Source of the DNA: JBBDWK01 sp040902885
GTDB taxonomy: Bacteria; Acidobacteriota; Terriglobia; Bryobacterales; Bryobacteraceae
Assembly (NCBI GenBank): GCA_040902885.1
Contig: JBBDWK010000068.1
Span: forward strand, 41,068-105,067
DNA length: 64,000 nucleotides
Reading direction: 5' to 3'
Positions 36,286-44,005 of this stretch are shown one piece after another. The position numbers and the translations under genes were made by a program. Every line of letters starts with the position of its first letter. Positions within the stretch are counted from its first letter, which is position 1. A model generated the notes under the pieces. It did no database searches. It saw only the letters and a program-made list of their open reading frames with translations, and had not been told where the DNA came from.

Positions 36286-36912
36286 ATGCCCGTCGTTAAA
36301 GATGGCGTCTATTACGCGCTTGCTCTCTGGAGTGGGGGGGCCCTGGTTTCTTACCTGGCTGGGCCATGGCTTGCGGTCCCCCTGTTCCTCGCCGGTATTT
36401 TCTGCCTTTACTTCTTCCGCGATCCCGAGAGGCCCATTCCCGCCGGTCCGGTAATGGTGTCCCCCGCCGATGGCAAGGTGGTGGCAGTCGAACGGGAAGG
36501 CAGCCAGACGCGTATCAGCATTTTTTTGAACATCTTCGATGTGCATGTCAACCGGACGCCCATCTCAGGAACCATCCAGTCGGTTCGATACAAGCCGGGA
36601 AAATTTCTGGTGGCGAGCCGCGAAGAGGCATCCTCGCAGAACGAGCAGAACACGGTGACAGTCTCCGGCGAAGGCACGCAGGTGGTCTTCAAGCAGATTG
36701 CCGGGTTGATCGCGCGGAGAATTGTATTCTATAGGGCACAAGGAGACAAGGTCCGGGCCGGGGAGCGCGTCGGCCTGATTAAGTTCGGCTCGCGCGTGGA
36801 TGTGATTTTTGGGCCGGAGTGGGAGGTCGCGGTCGATACCGGGATTCGCGTTTCGGCAGGCTCGAGCGTGCTTGCAAGACGAACCGGGGCCGGCACGGAA
36901 CCGCGCGCGTAA
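36286..36912 (+). CDS. psd: phosphatidylserine decarboxylase, pyruvoyl-dependent (short archaeal-type)
   Basis: Makes phosphatidylethanolamine from phosphatidylserine; 208 residues. Two hydrophobic N-terminal segments precede FFRDPERPIP and SPADGKVV. The HVNRTPISG motif supplies a catalytic His, and the self-cleavage site is GS in LIKFGSRVDV. A TTG at 36277 is an alternative start. It is followed 26 bases later by pssA, which makes its substrate, so the two are functionally linked. Confidence 0.94.
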   Translation: MPVVKDGVYYALALWSGGALVSYLAGPWLAVPLFLAGIFCLYFFRDPERPIPAGPVMVSPADGKVVAVEREGSQTRISIFLNIFDVHVNRTPISGTIQSVRYKPGKFLVASREEASSQNEQNTVTVSGEGTQVVFKQIAGLIARRIVFYRAQGDKVRAGERVGLIKFGSRVDVIFGPEWEVAVDTGIRVSAGSSVLARRTGAGTEPRA

Positions 36913-36938
36913 GCAAGCGGATTCGCAGGACTAGGACA

Positions 36939-37832
36939 ATGGCAAGCTTGAATCTTCGAAGACACCTGATCGATCCCAACTCGCCGGACCGTAGACCCCG
37001 CCGGGCCGCCTACGCCCTGCCCACCTTCTTCACCGCCGGCAACGTCTTCCTGGGGTATATTGCGATACTTCAAAGCTTTCAGGGTGCGATGGCGCAAGCC
37101 GCCGGGGGCTCGGGGAGCGCAAATTTCGAAGTGGCCGCCAAGGCCATCGGACTGGCCGTTTTTCTCGACGGGCTGGATGGGCGCATTGCCCGTCTGACGA
37201 ACACCGTCAGTGAGTTCGGGCGGGAGATCGATTCTCTTGCCGACGTCATCAGTTTCGGGATCGCGCCCGCTGTTTTGGCCTTCGTGTGGGGCGTTCAGTT
37301 CGTGAACTATGGCATCGCCGAGGGCGTGCGGACCCATATTGTGAACGCGGGCTACTTCGTGGCCTTTCTTTTTCTGCTGTGCGGCGCGGCGCGCCTGGCC
37401 CGCTTCAACGTGCAGAAGAATCCGATTCCCAAGAACCCAGGAAGGCCGGACCGGAAGTATTTTGTAGGACTGCCGATTCCGGCCGCGGCCGGGATGGTCG
37501 CGGCGATGGTTTACGCGGCGGACAGCGTGCCTGTGGGTCTTTGGCCAGTGTCCCTGGTTTGGCTCGGACTCCTCGCGCTGCTCTCTTTCCTCATGGTCAG
37601 CACGTGGAGGTACTACAGCTTTAAGGACATCAATCTGCTGCGCCCGCGTTCGCCCCTCAGCGTGATCCTGCTGGGGAGCCTCATCTATCTCGTCTGGAAT
37701 TACTCGCAGCCCGTGCTTCTGGCCATGGCCGTGACTTATGTCGGCAGCGGCATAGTGACGCGGCTGGGCGGGCTGGTCCGCCGCCATTTGCGTCCGGCGC
37801 CGCCGCGGCATCCGGAGCACCAGGTTGGCTAA
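36939..37832 (+). CDS. pssA: CDP-diacylglycerol-serine O-phosphatidyltransferase
   Basis: Integral membrane enzyme of 297 residues condensing CDP-diacylglycerol with serine. The CDP-alcohol transferase signature is intact: DGLDGRIARLTNTVSEFG then DSLAD, near residues 78-107. About eight hydrophobic segments follow. The ATG at 36939 is chosen because it follows the psd stop and begins the cytosolic N-terminus. The gene ends with an 8-base overlap into the Asd-like gene. Confidence 0.95.
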   Translation: MASLNLRRHLIDPNSPDRRPRRAAYALPTFFTAGNVFLGYIAILQSFQGAMAQAAGGSGSANFEVAAKAIGLAVFLDGLDGRIARLTNTVSEFGREIDSLADVISFGIAPAVLAFVWGVQFVNYGIAEGVRTHIVNAGYFVAFLFLLCGAARLARFNVQKNPIPKNPGRPDRKYFVGLPIPAAAGMVAAMVYAADSVPVGLWPVSLVWLGLLALLSFLMVSTWRYYSFKDINLLRPRSPLSVILLGSLIYLVWNYSQPVLLAMAVTYVGSGIVTRLGGLVRRHLRPAPPRHPEHQVG

Positions 37833-38835
37833 AGTCAGACGCCGCACCGCCGCTGTTGTGGGCGGCGACTCGCTGCTGGGCCGCGAGATCCGGGATATCT
37901 TCGCCCGAACCGTTCTCCCCGCCGATCTCAGGCTGATTGCCGGCGAAGAGGCTGAAGCGGTGACGCTGACCGAACAGGAAGGCGAGCCGGCAGTGGTCCG
38001 GCCCCTGGACGCTCTCGCGCTGAACGACGCCGACGTGGTCTTTTTGGCCGGCTCGCAGGAGTCCTCCCGAAAGGCCCTGGAATTGGCGTCGGGCCCCGTG
38101 TTGATCGATCTCACCTATGCCTCTGACGAACGCGAAAACGTCCGCCTGCGCGCTCCCGTGATGGAACCGCCGGGGTTGCCGATTCCCGCCGGCGCCATTC
38201 ACATGGTGGCCCACCCGGCGGCGATTGCGGTCGCGCTCACACTGGCGCGGCTGCACGGGCGATATCCGGTGGTGCGGTCCGTGATGCATGTATTCGAGCC
38301 GGCCAGCGAGCGCGGCAGCCAGGGCATCAAGGAACTGCAGCAGCAGACAATCAATCTGCTTTCCTTCAAGAGTGTGCCCAAGGGTTTGTTCGACGCGCAG
38401 CTTAGCTTCAACATGCTCGCGCGTTATGGCGAAGAGGCGCCTCTCGCACTGGAGGATGTGGAAGCCCGTATCGACAGGCATGTGGCTTCGCTGCTGGCGC
38501 TCTCGAGCCATGCACCGCCGCCGTCGCTGCGGCTGATCCAGGCCCCCGTGTTTCACGGTTACAGCATCTCGGCTTGGGTGGAGCTGGAACAGAAGATTGA
38601 CGTGGCCGCGCTGGAGCGCGCGCTCCAGTCCGATGCCATCGAGGTTTGGAAAGCCGCCGAGGACCCGCCCACCAATGTTGGCGTCGCGGGCCAGCACGAG
38701 ATTCTTGTGGGAGCCGTTACGCCCGACAGGAACAATCCCCAGGCGTTCTGGTTCTGGATGGTGCTCGACAACGTGAGGCTGCCGGCGGAAAATGGGGTTG
38801 CCGTGGCTCACGAGTTTCTAACGGACCGGACATGA
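37825..38835 (+). CDS. aspartate-semialdehyde-dehydrogenase-like protein lacking catalytic cysteine
   Basis: 336 residues resembling Asd: an N-terminal Rossmann segment AAVVGGDSLLGREIRDIF, a central domain with MHVFEPASERGSQGIKELQQQT (the Asd-like VSTYQAVSGAG region) and an SAWVELEQ dimerisation strand. Where true enzymes have the nucleophile in an NC(S/T) motif, this protein has AHPAAIAV, and it contains no cysteine at all. So it cannot use the normal acyl-enzyme chemistry. It starts at TTG inside the pssA end and is coupled to the lptE-like gene by ATGA. Possibly a regulatory or structural paralogue. Confidence 0.82.
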   Translation: MAKVRRRTAAVVGGDSLLGREIRDIFARTVLPADLRLIAGEEAEAVTLTEQEGEPAVVRPLDALALNDADVVFLAGSQESSRKALELASGPVLIDLTYASDERENVRLRAPVMEPPGLPIPAGAIHMVAHPAAIAVALTLARLHGRYPVVRSVMHVFEPASERGSQGIKELQQQTINLLSFKSVPKGLFDAQLSFNMLARYGEEAPLALEDVEARIDRHVASLLALSSHAPPPSLRLIQAPVFHGYSISAWVELEQKIDVAALERALQSDAIEVWKAAEDPPTNVGVAGQHEILVGAVTPDRNNPQAFWFWMVLDNVRLPAENGVAVAHEFLTDRT

Positions 38836-39362
38836 AGAGGCGTCATTCCCTCTCCTGTCTGGCCCTGCTTTCCATCGTCCTCTCCGCACCGGGCTGCGGC
38901 TATCATGTAGCCGGGAGGGCGGATCTGCTGCCCAAATCCATCAAGGTAATCGCTATACCGGGTTTCCAGAACGCCACCATGCGCTACAAGCTAGCCGAGC
39001 GCCTTCCCGGAGCGGTCACCCGCGAGTTTCTTTCGCGCACCCGCTACGACATCGTCTCGGACCCGAATGCCGCGGACGCGATCCTGACCGGCGCCGTGGT
39101 CAACTACTTTGCGTACCCGACCACCTTCGATCCGATCACGAACCGCGCCGCCGGCGTGCAGGCAAGCGTGACACTGCAGGTGACACTCCAGGAACGGGCT
39201 ACGGGGAAAGTGCTGTTCACGCGGCCGTCCATGCAAATCCGCGAACGGTATGAGATCAGCGTGGACCAGCGCGCCTACTTCGAGGAGAGCGACACCGCCA
39301 TGGAACGGCTGAGCCGCGACGTGGCGCGCAGCCTGGTGAGCGCGATTCTGGAGAATTTCTGA
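38832..39362 (+). CDS. lptE: LptE-like outer-membrane lipoprotein
   Basis: 176 residues with a lipoprotein signal: hydrophobic stretch then SAPGC, Cys near residue 22, followed by GYHVAGRADLLP, typical of LptE. LptE plugs the LptD barrel in lipopolysaccharide export. The rest is a compact alpha/beta domain (KVIAIPGFQNATMRYKL, AILTGAVVNYFAYP). The start at 38832 overlaps the upstream stop by 4 bases; holA follows at 4 bases, as in many Gram-negative genomes. Confidence 0.88.
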   Translation: MKRRHSLSCLALLSIVLSAPGCGYHVAGRADLLPKSIKVIAIPGFQNATMRYKLAERLPGAVTREFLSRTRYDIVSDPNAADAILTGAVVNYFAYPTTFDPITNRAAGVQASVTLQVTLQERATGKVLFTRPSMQIRERYEISVDQRAYFEESDTAMERLSRDVARSLVSAILENF

Positions 39363-39366
39363 GGCC

Positions 39367-40425
39367 ATGACCCCGGAACAGTTCCTGGCGCGGGCCGGCG
39401 CGGGCCAGTTCGCTCCCGCCTACCTGTTTCTGGGCGTCGAGAATTACCGGCGGGACCGTTGCCGGCGCGCCCTGCTGGAAGCTGTCCTGGGGCCCGAATC
39501 GGCCGACCATCCAGGCGTTACACGCCACGATCTGAACGAGGTGTCGCTCGCCGAGCTACTAGACGACGCACGATCTCTTTCCCTTTTCGCGTCCAACCGG
39601 GTAATTTTCGCGTCGAACGCCGAGGCGGCGCTTCCCCGGCAGCGCGGCCAGGAAGAAGAGGAATCGCCCGCGGCGGGCTCGCCGGACGCGCTTCTTCGGT
39701 ATCTGAAAGACCCCTCGCCGGGAGTTGTGCTGCTTTTCGATGCGGCCCGGTACGACTTCGAGGGTGACGACAAGAAGAAACAGGAGCGCCTGCTGAAGTT
39801 CTACAACGGCGTCGAAGTAGTGGAGATGCGCCGCTACTCGCTGGAACATGCGCGCAAGGAGGCTGAGGCTCTGGCGCGGCGTGCCGGATTGCGGATCGAG
39901 CCGCCGGCGTTGGACTTGATGGTGGAGGCCCTGGGAGGCGAGGCGGCACGAATTGCGGTCGAGATCGAGAAACTCGCGCTGTATGCGCCGGAGGGCCGAG
40001 CCATCGGCGAAGACGATATCACCGCGCTGGTCCCGGATGCGCGCGCCGCGAATATCTTTTCTCTGGTGAATGCGCTGGCGCGGCGCGATCGCGCTCGTTC
40101 GCTGCGGATTCTCGACACGCTGATGCGTGAAGGCGAGTACCTCCCGCTGGCTCTGGCGTTTCTCTCGACGCAGCTTCGCTTCGCACTCGCCTCGAAGGAA
40201 GCGGGGCTCAAGACGCCGCAGCAGGTGCAGGGTCACTTCTCAAAGTCGGGCGTACCTATGTGGGGATCTCGGGCGGAGCAGGTGCTGCAGACGGCGGGGA
40301 AATTTTCGAAAGACCAACTCGAGCGCGGCCTCAAGCTGGTATTTGAAGCCGACCGGGATATGCGCGGCGCGAATCCCAGCGACCGCATTGTGATGGAGCG
40401 GCTGATTATGCGGCTGGCGCACTGA
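39367..40425 (+). CDS. holA: DNA polymerase III delta subunit
   Basis: Clamp-loader subunit that opens the beta sliding clamp, 352 residues. Landmarks are the N-terminal PAYLFLGVENYRRDRCRRALLEA, a central SLFASNRVIFASNAE and the C-terminal domain with DITALVPDARAANIFSLVNALARRD. It follows lptE directly. Its 3' end overlaps rpsT on the other strand by 20 bases. Confidence 0.93.
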   Translation: MTPEQFLARAGAGQFAPAYLFLGVENYRRDRCRRALLEAVLGPESADHPGVTRHDLNEVSLAELLDDARSLSLFASNRVIFASNAEAALPRQRGQEEEESPAAGSPDALLRYLKDPSPGVVLLFDAARYDFEGDDKKKQERLLKFYNGVEVVEMRRYSLEHARKEAEALARRAGLRIEPPALDLMVEALGGEAARIAVEIEKLALYAPEGRAIGEDDITALVPDARAANIFSLVNALARRDRARSLRILDTLMREGEYLPLALAFLSTQLRFALASKEAGLKTPQQVQGHFSKSGVPMWGSRAEQVLQTAGKFSKDQLERGLKLVFEADRDMRGANPSDRIVMERLIMRLAH

Positions 40426-40681
40426 GCGCCAAGACCCGCTTGTGCAGGCGCGACTTGTAGCGGGCCGCCGTATTCTTCTTGATCAAGCCCACTTTGGCCG
40501 AACGATCAATGACGGAAAATGTCTGGGGAAGCAACGCAACGCCAGCGGCAGCGTCCTTGGAGGCAACGGCGCGGCGCATGGCCCGGATCTGGTGGCGTAG
40601 CCGCGTTTTGCTCCTGCGATTGATCTCGGTTTTCTTTTCGGTCTGCCGCACCCGCTTCAGTGCGGAATAATGATTAGCCAT
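40406..40681 (-). CDS. rpsT: 30S ribosomal protein S20
   Basis: 91-residue basic protein of the small subunit: MANHYSALKRVRQTEKKTEI, then RHQIRAMRRAV and the C-terminal KNTAARYKSRLHKRV. Usual length. It is a single-gene unit, convergent with holA, the arrangement commonly found because the two are neighbours in many bacteria. Confidence 0.97.
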   Translation of the reverse strand: MANHYSALKRVRQTEKKTEINRRSKTRLRHQIRAMRRAVASKDAAAGVALLPQTFSVIDRSAKVGLIKKNTAARYKSRLHKRVLALSAPAA

Positions 40682-40775
40682 CTAAAGGTACACTACTCCT
40701 CGCAACAATCTTCGACTCTTCAGGATATCGCAGACGGGCGGAGGGGGTCAAATTCCTAAAGCCCGCCCAAGCCCC

Positions 40776-41420
40776 CTAAACCCCTTCCAGCAAATGGCCC
40801 AGCTTGGTCTTCTTGGTTCGCAGGTAGGCTTCGGTGGAATCGAGAGCCGCGGCCACACAGGGAACCCGCTCGGCCACCCGGATGCCGGCCCGCTCTACCG
40901 CCTGCACCTTCTCTGGATTGTTCGAAAGAAGCCGGATCGTCGAGAGCCCAAAGTGCCGCAAAATCTCGCCCGGGAGCCGATAGTCGCGAAGGTCGGCCTC
41001 AAAGCCCAGGCGATTGTTGGCCTCCACTGTGTCCGCTCCGTGGTCCTGAAGCTGATAGGCCCGCAGCTTATTCAACAATCCGATCCCCCGCCCTTCCTGA
41101 AGCTCGTAGATGAGTAGGCCCCGCCCCGCTTCCACAATCGCTTCAAGCGCAATTTCGAGTTGTGACCGGCAGTCGCAACGGAGGCTATGGAAGACATCCC
41201 CGGTCAAACACTGGGAATGGATGCGAACCAACGGCGCGCCCGCGCCCGACGTGTCGAGATCCCCCATTTTCAATACCGCGGCCTCCTCGGCCCTGGCCAC
41301 ATCGCGGCCATCCTGCGCCGAAATCCGGCCTTCAAATCCATAGATCCGGAAGGAGCCAAAACGGGTGGGAAAGTCGGCTTCGGCGACCTTGACTACTCTA
41401 AACGAAGCTGGGGATTTCAT
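40776..41420 (-). CDS. ribA: GTP cyclohydrolase II
   Basis: First committed step of riboflavin synthesis from GTP; 214 residues. Zinc ligands are in CLTGDVFHSLRCDC, followed by the catalytic region IYELQEGRGIGLLNKLRAY and the GTP-binding EANNRLGFEADLRDY. The 3,4-DHBP synthase domain is not fused here. It starts divergently from the LytS-type kinase gene with 54 bases between the two starts. Confidence 0.95.
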   Translation of the reverse strand: MKSPASFRVVKVAEADFPTRFGSFRIYGFEGRISAQDGRDVARAEEAAVLKMGDLDTSGAGAPLVRIHSQCLTGDVFHSLRCDCRSQLEIALEAIVEAGRGLLIYELQEGRGIGLLNKLRAYQLQDHGADTVEANNRLGFEADLRDYRLPGEILRHFGLSTIRLLSNNPEKVQAVERAGIRVAERVPCVAAALDSTEAYLRTKKTKLGHLLEGV

Positions 41421-41430
41421 GTTGAACTGC

Positions 41431-41459
41431 TTTGGCGGCCGTTAACCTATTATTATAAT
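41431..41459 (+). promoter_or_regulatory. promoter of the LytS-type kinase gene
   Basis: TTTGGC at 41431 and a perfect TATAAT at 41454-41459 with 17-base spacing. The ATG at 41475 is 15 bases after the -10 box, so the leader would be about 8-10 bases, with no clear Shine-Dalgarno. Confidence 0.5.
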
Positions 41460-41474
41460 GAACGGCGGGTCCGC

Positions 41475-42791
41475 ATGCTGGAACGGTATCTGGTCATACT
41501 GCTGGTAAAGTTAGGAGTAGTGGCTGCGCTGGCCAGCATCATGGTCCGTTCCACGGTCGTGAAGGGCATGTTGCTGCAGGAAACGCGCACCATGGGCCAG
41601 CGGCTGAAGCTGGCGCTGTGGTTCTCCGGAATCTTCGCGGCGGGCGTGGCTACACGCGTGGCAACCAGGGGCACTTATCAGGCCGTGGATCTGGGGTTGG
41701 AAGGCAGCCTGCTCGCGGGAATCCTTGGCGGCTATGTCACCGGGCTGATATCCGGGGTTCTGATTTCCATCCCCGCGATGCTGAACGGGGAATACCTGTC
41801 CATGCCGCTGCTGGCCTTCGTCGGCGTTTTCGGAGGCCTGCTCCGCGACTGCGCGCCGGATACGGAGGAGATCTGGAGATTCAGTCCGTTTCCCGAGCTG
41901 CACTTAGTCCGCCTGCTTCGACGCGGGAAAAATCCTTTCAACCGCCGCGCGGGCTTTCAGCTGATCTTTCTTTTCTCGATCCTGTTTGCGGAGTTCATGC
42001 GCCAGGCGTTAGCCTACTTTTTCAAAGGCAATCATCTTTTCCATATCTCCGCCTGGGACGGGCATCCGTTGATCGTGTTCGGTGTGTACGCCACTACACT
42101 GTTTGCCATCATCCTTCCCTTGAAGATCTGGAACAATACACGAAATGAGAAGAAACTGGAAGAGCAGGAACGGCTCCTCATGCAGGCCAGGCTTCAGGCT
42201 CTCACCAGCCAGATCAACCCCCATTTTCTCTTCAACACCCTTAACTCGGTTTCCTCCTTGATCCGCACCAATCAGGAACAGGCGCGTCTGGTCATTTACA
42301 AGCTCTCCAACATTCTGCGGCGGCTGTTGCGGAAGCAGGACAGTTTCAGCTCCCTGCGGGACGAGCTTTCTTTTATCGAGGACTACCTTTCGATCGAGCT
42401 GGTCCGCTTCGGCGACAAGCTGCGATTCGAACAGGACGTCGATGCGCACACGCTCGACATGCTTGTGCCCAGCATGTTGTTGCAGCCGCTCGTCGAGAAT
42501 TGCATCAAACACGGCCTGGCCGGCAAAGTGGAGGGCGGCCTGATACGGCTGCGGAGCCACACGTTGGACGGGCGATTGCACCTCCAGGTGGAGGATGACG
42601 GAGTGGGTATTCCCGAACAAAAGCTGGCCACGCTGATGGCGCAGGGCATTGGCGTCAGCAACGTCAGCGAACGGTTGAAGGTGCTCTTTGGCTCCGATTT
42701 TCGGATGTGGATCGACAGCCGCCCCGGGCGAGGCACGCGCATTGAGATCGAGTTTCCCGAGTTGCACACCGATCTGGCAGCAGTTTCCTGA
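41475..42791 (+). CDS. sensor histidine kinase, LytS/YehU type
   Basis: 438-residue membrane kinase. The N-terminal half (about 1-215) has six or so hydrophobic segments of the 5TM-LYT kind (GSLLAGILGGYVTGLISGVLISIPAM). The kinase half has the H-box INPHFLFNTLNSV, LRDELSFIEDYLSIE, an N-box VENCIKHGL and DDGVGIPE plus GIGVSNVSERL. The signal sensed is not known. No LytR-type partner regulator is adjacent. The frame is open upstream through sequence antisense to ribA, which is not part of the gene. Confidence 0.93.
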   Translation: MLERYLVILLVKLGVVAALASIMVRSTVVKGMLLQETRTMGQRLKLALWFSGIFAAGVATRVATRGTYQAVDLGLEGSLLAGILGGYVTGLISGVLISIPAMLNGEYLSMPLLAFVGVFGGLLRDCAPDTEEIWRFSPFPELHLVRLLRRGKNPFNRRAGFQLIFLFSILFAEFMRQALAYFFKGNHLFHISAWDGHPLIVFGVYATTLFAIILPLKIWNNTRNEKKLEEQERLLMQARLQALTSQINPHFLFNTLNSVSSLIRTNQEQARLVIYKLSNILRRLLRKQDSFSSLRDELSFIEDYLSIELVRFGDKLRFEQDVDAHTLDMLVPSMLLQPLVENCIKHGLAGKVEGGLIRLRSHTLDGRLHLQVEDDGVGIPEQKLATLMAQGIGVSNVSERLKVLFGSDFRMWIDSRPGRGTRIEIEFPELHTDLAAVS

Positions 42792-42835
42792 TTTTTTTTA
42801 CGCACGCAGAACGCTGAAAACGAGGAATTGAGCGC

Positions 42836-43522
42836 TTGAAGAAATTGGAAGAATCTACTGTCGCCTGGCCAACTAACGGGTTCCCGGCTACATTGAGTGC
42901 AAAGACCCGACGAGTTTACGATCTGGTAGCCGGTGTATATCCCCTCTCCACCATGTTCTTCCACTCGAACGCGCATCGCTGCGCGCTTGAGATTTCCGGC
43001 ATCCGCAATGGAATGCGCGTGCTGGAGGTGGCCACGGGTTCCGGCGAGATGTTCGATCGTCTGGTCCGGGCGAATCGGCACGGTTTCACGATGGGGGTGG
43101 ATCTTTCGCCGAACATGGCCGCCCGAACTCAGAAGCGGGTCCGCGAAACCTACCCGTATTCCAGAGCCTATTGTCAGGCGGTCGACGCCCGCCGGATGCC
43201 GTTCCGCGACGAATCGTTCGACGCCGTGGTGTGCTGCTACCTGCTGGAGCTGCTCGCTACCGAGGACATCGTCCAGACGGTGGACGAATTCTATCGTGTC
43301 TTACGGAATCGTGGAAAGCTTGTGCTGGTGCTCATCGGCGAGAACACGCCGGTGTTCAACCGCATGTACCGCTTTGCCGGCAAGGTTGCCCCCGCTTTCT
43401 GGGGACGGCAGGTGGAGGAGCATGTGCCGACGGTCATCGAGGGGCGGGAGTTCACCATTCTTCAAGACAGAACGGTCCGCCAGTCGGGCTACCCTTCGCG
43501 GGTGATCGCGGCTCACAAATAG
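42836..43522 (+). CDS. class I SAM-dependent methyltransferase
   Basis: 228 residues, UbiE/Methyltransf_11-like. The SAM-binding motif I is VLEVATGSGEMFDRLV, motif II-like acidic end GVDLSPNM, and motif III VDARRMPFRDESFDAVVCCYLLELL. The N-terminus includes TRRVYDLVAGVYPLSTMFFH, similar to UbiE-type quinone or lipid methyltransferases. Start TTG is supported by GAGGAA 8 bases upstream. The substrate is not determinable. Confidence 0.87.
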   Translation: MKKLEESTVAWPTNGFPATLSAKTRRVYDLVAGVYPLSTMFFHSNAHRCALEISGIRNGMRVLEVATGSGEMFDRLVRANRHGFTMGVDLSPNMAARTQKRVRETYPYSRAYCQAVDARRMPFRDESFDAVVCCYLLELLATEDIVQTVDEFYRVLRNRGKLVLVLIGENTPVFNRMYRFAGKVAPAFWGRQVEEHVPTVIEGREFTILQDRTVRQSGYPSRVIAAHK

Positions 43523-43527
43523 AGCTT

Positions 43528-43968
43528 TCAGTTCCGCTCCCAGGGCCGTTGGGGAACGCCGGCGTCGCGGTCCTCCACCCGGTCGTACAGGTACTTGTTG
43601 GATACCGTGCCAAGAGACTCGTTGTAAAGGCTCGTCAGTCCGAGCGTCTCGCGCAGGTCTTCCTGGAAAGCGTGGATGGCTTTCAGATCTTCGGCGAGGG
43701 CTGGTTTGCGCCTGCCGTCCGGCGTCTGGAAAAACTTCTGATAACCGCCGTCAATCAGAGCCGCAATACCACCGTCCAGAAGAAGCCCGGCACTCTCGAC
43801 AACACGCGGCGCTCCGTCCGGGCCTTCCGCCAGCGTGGCGGCGCATCCGTCGCGAACGGCCCTCGCGCGCGCGCCGCCCAGCATCTCGACTGCGAATCCA
43901 GCCTGGCGAAGAGCGTCCAGGCGTTCGGCGAAGGTAGGCGGAATAACCGCTTTGCGGCGAAAGAACAT
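43528..43968 (-). CDS. conserved hypothetical protein
   Basis: 146-residue soluble protein I do not recognise. It has an N-terminal FAERLDALRQAGFAVEM helix-strand, a Gly/Ala-rich middle, and a C-terminal LYNESLGTVSNKYLYDRVEDRD. It has no signal peptide or membrane segment. It is divergent from glpK with 37 bases between starts, and convergent with the methyltransferase gene with 5 bases between them. The compact context suggests a real gene. Confidence 0.75.
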   Translation of the reverse strand: MFFRRKAVIPPTFAERLDALRQAGFAVEMLGGARARAVRDGCAATLAEGPDGAPRVVESAGLLLDGGIAALIDGGYQKFFQTPDGRRKPALAEDLKAIHAFQEDLRETLGLTSLYNESLGTVSNKYLYDRVEDRDAGVPQRPWERN

Positions 43969-43970
43969 TT

Positions 43971-43999
43971 TTGGGTGCAGTCCTTAACCCCATTATAAT
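43971..43999 (+). promoter_or_regulatory. promoter of glpK
   Basis: TTGGGT at 43971, 17-base spacing, TATAAT at 43994-43999. The glpK ATG is 6 bases after the -10 box, so transcription should start at or next to the A of the ATG, giving a leaderless mRNA. Confidence 0.6.
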
Positions 44000-44005
44000 G
44001 CCCCA

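Noticed and set aside
40735..40768. Short GGGCG/CGCCC hairpin between ribA and rpsT
   Set aside because: Five-pair stem with a loop of over 20 bases and no T-tract; not convincing as a terminator.
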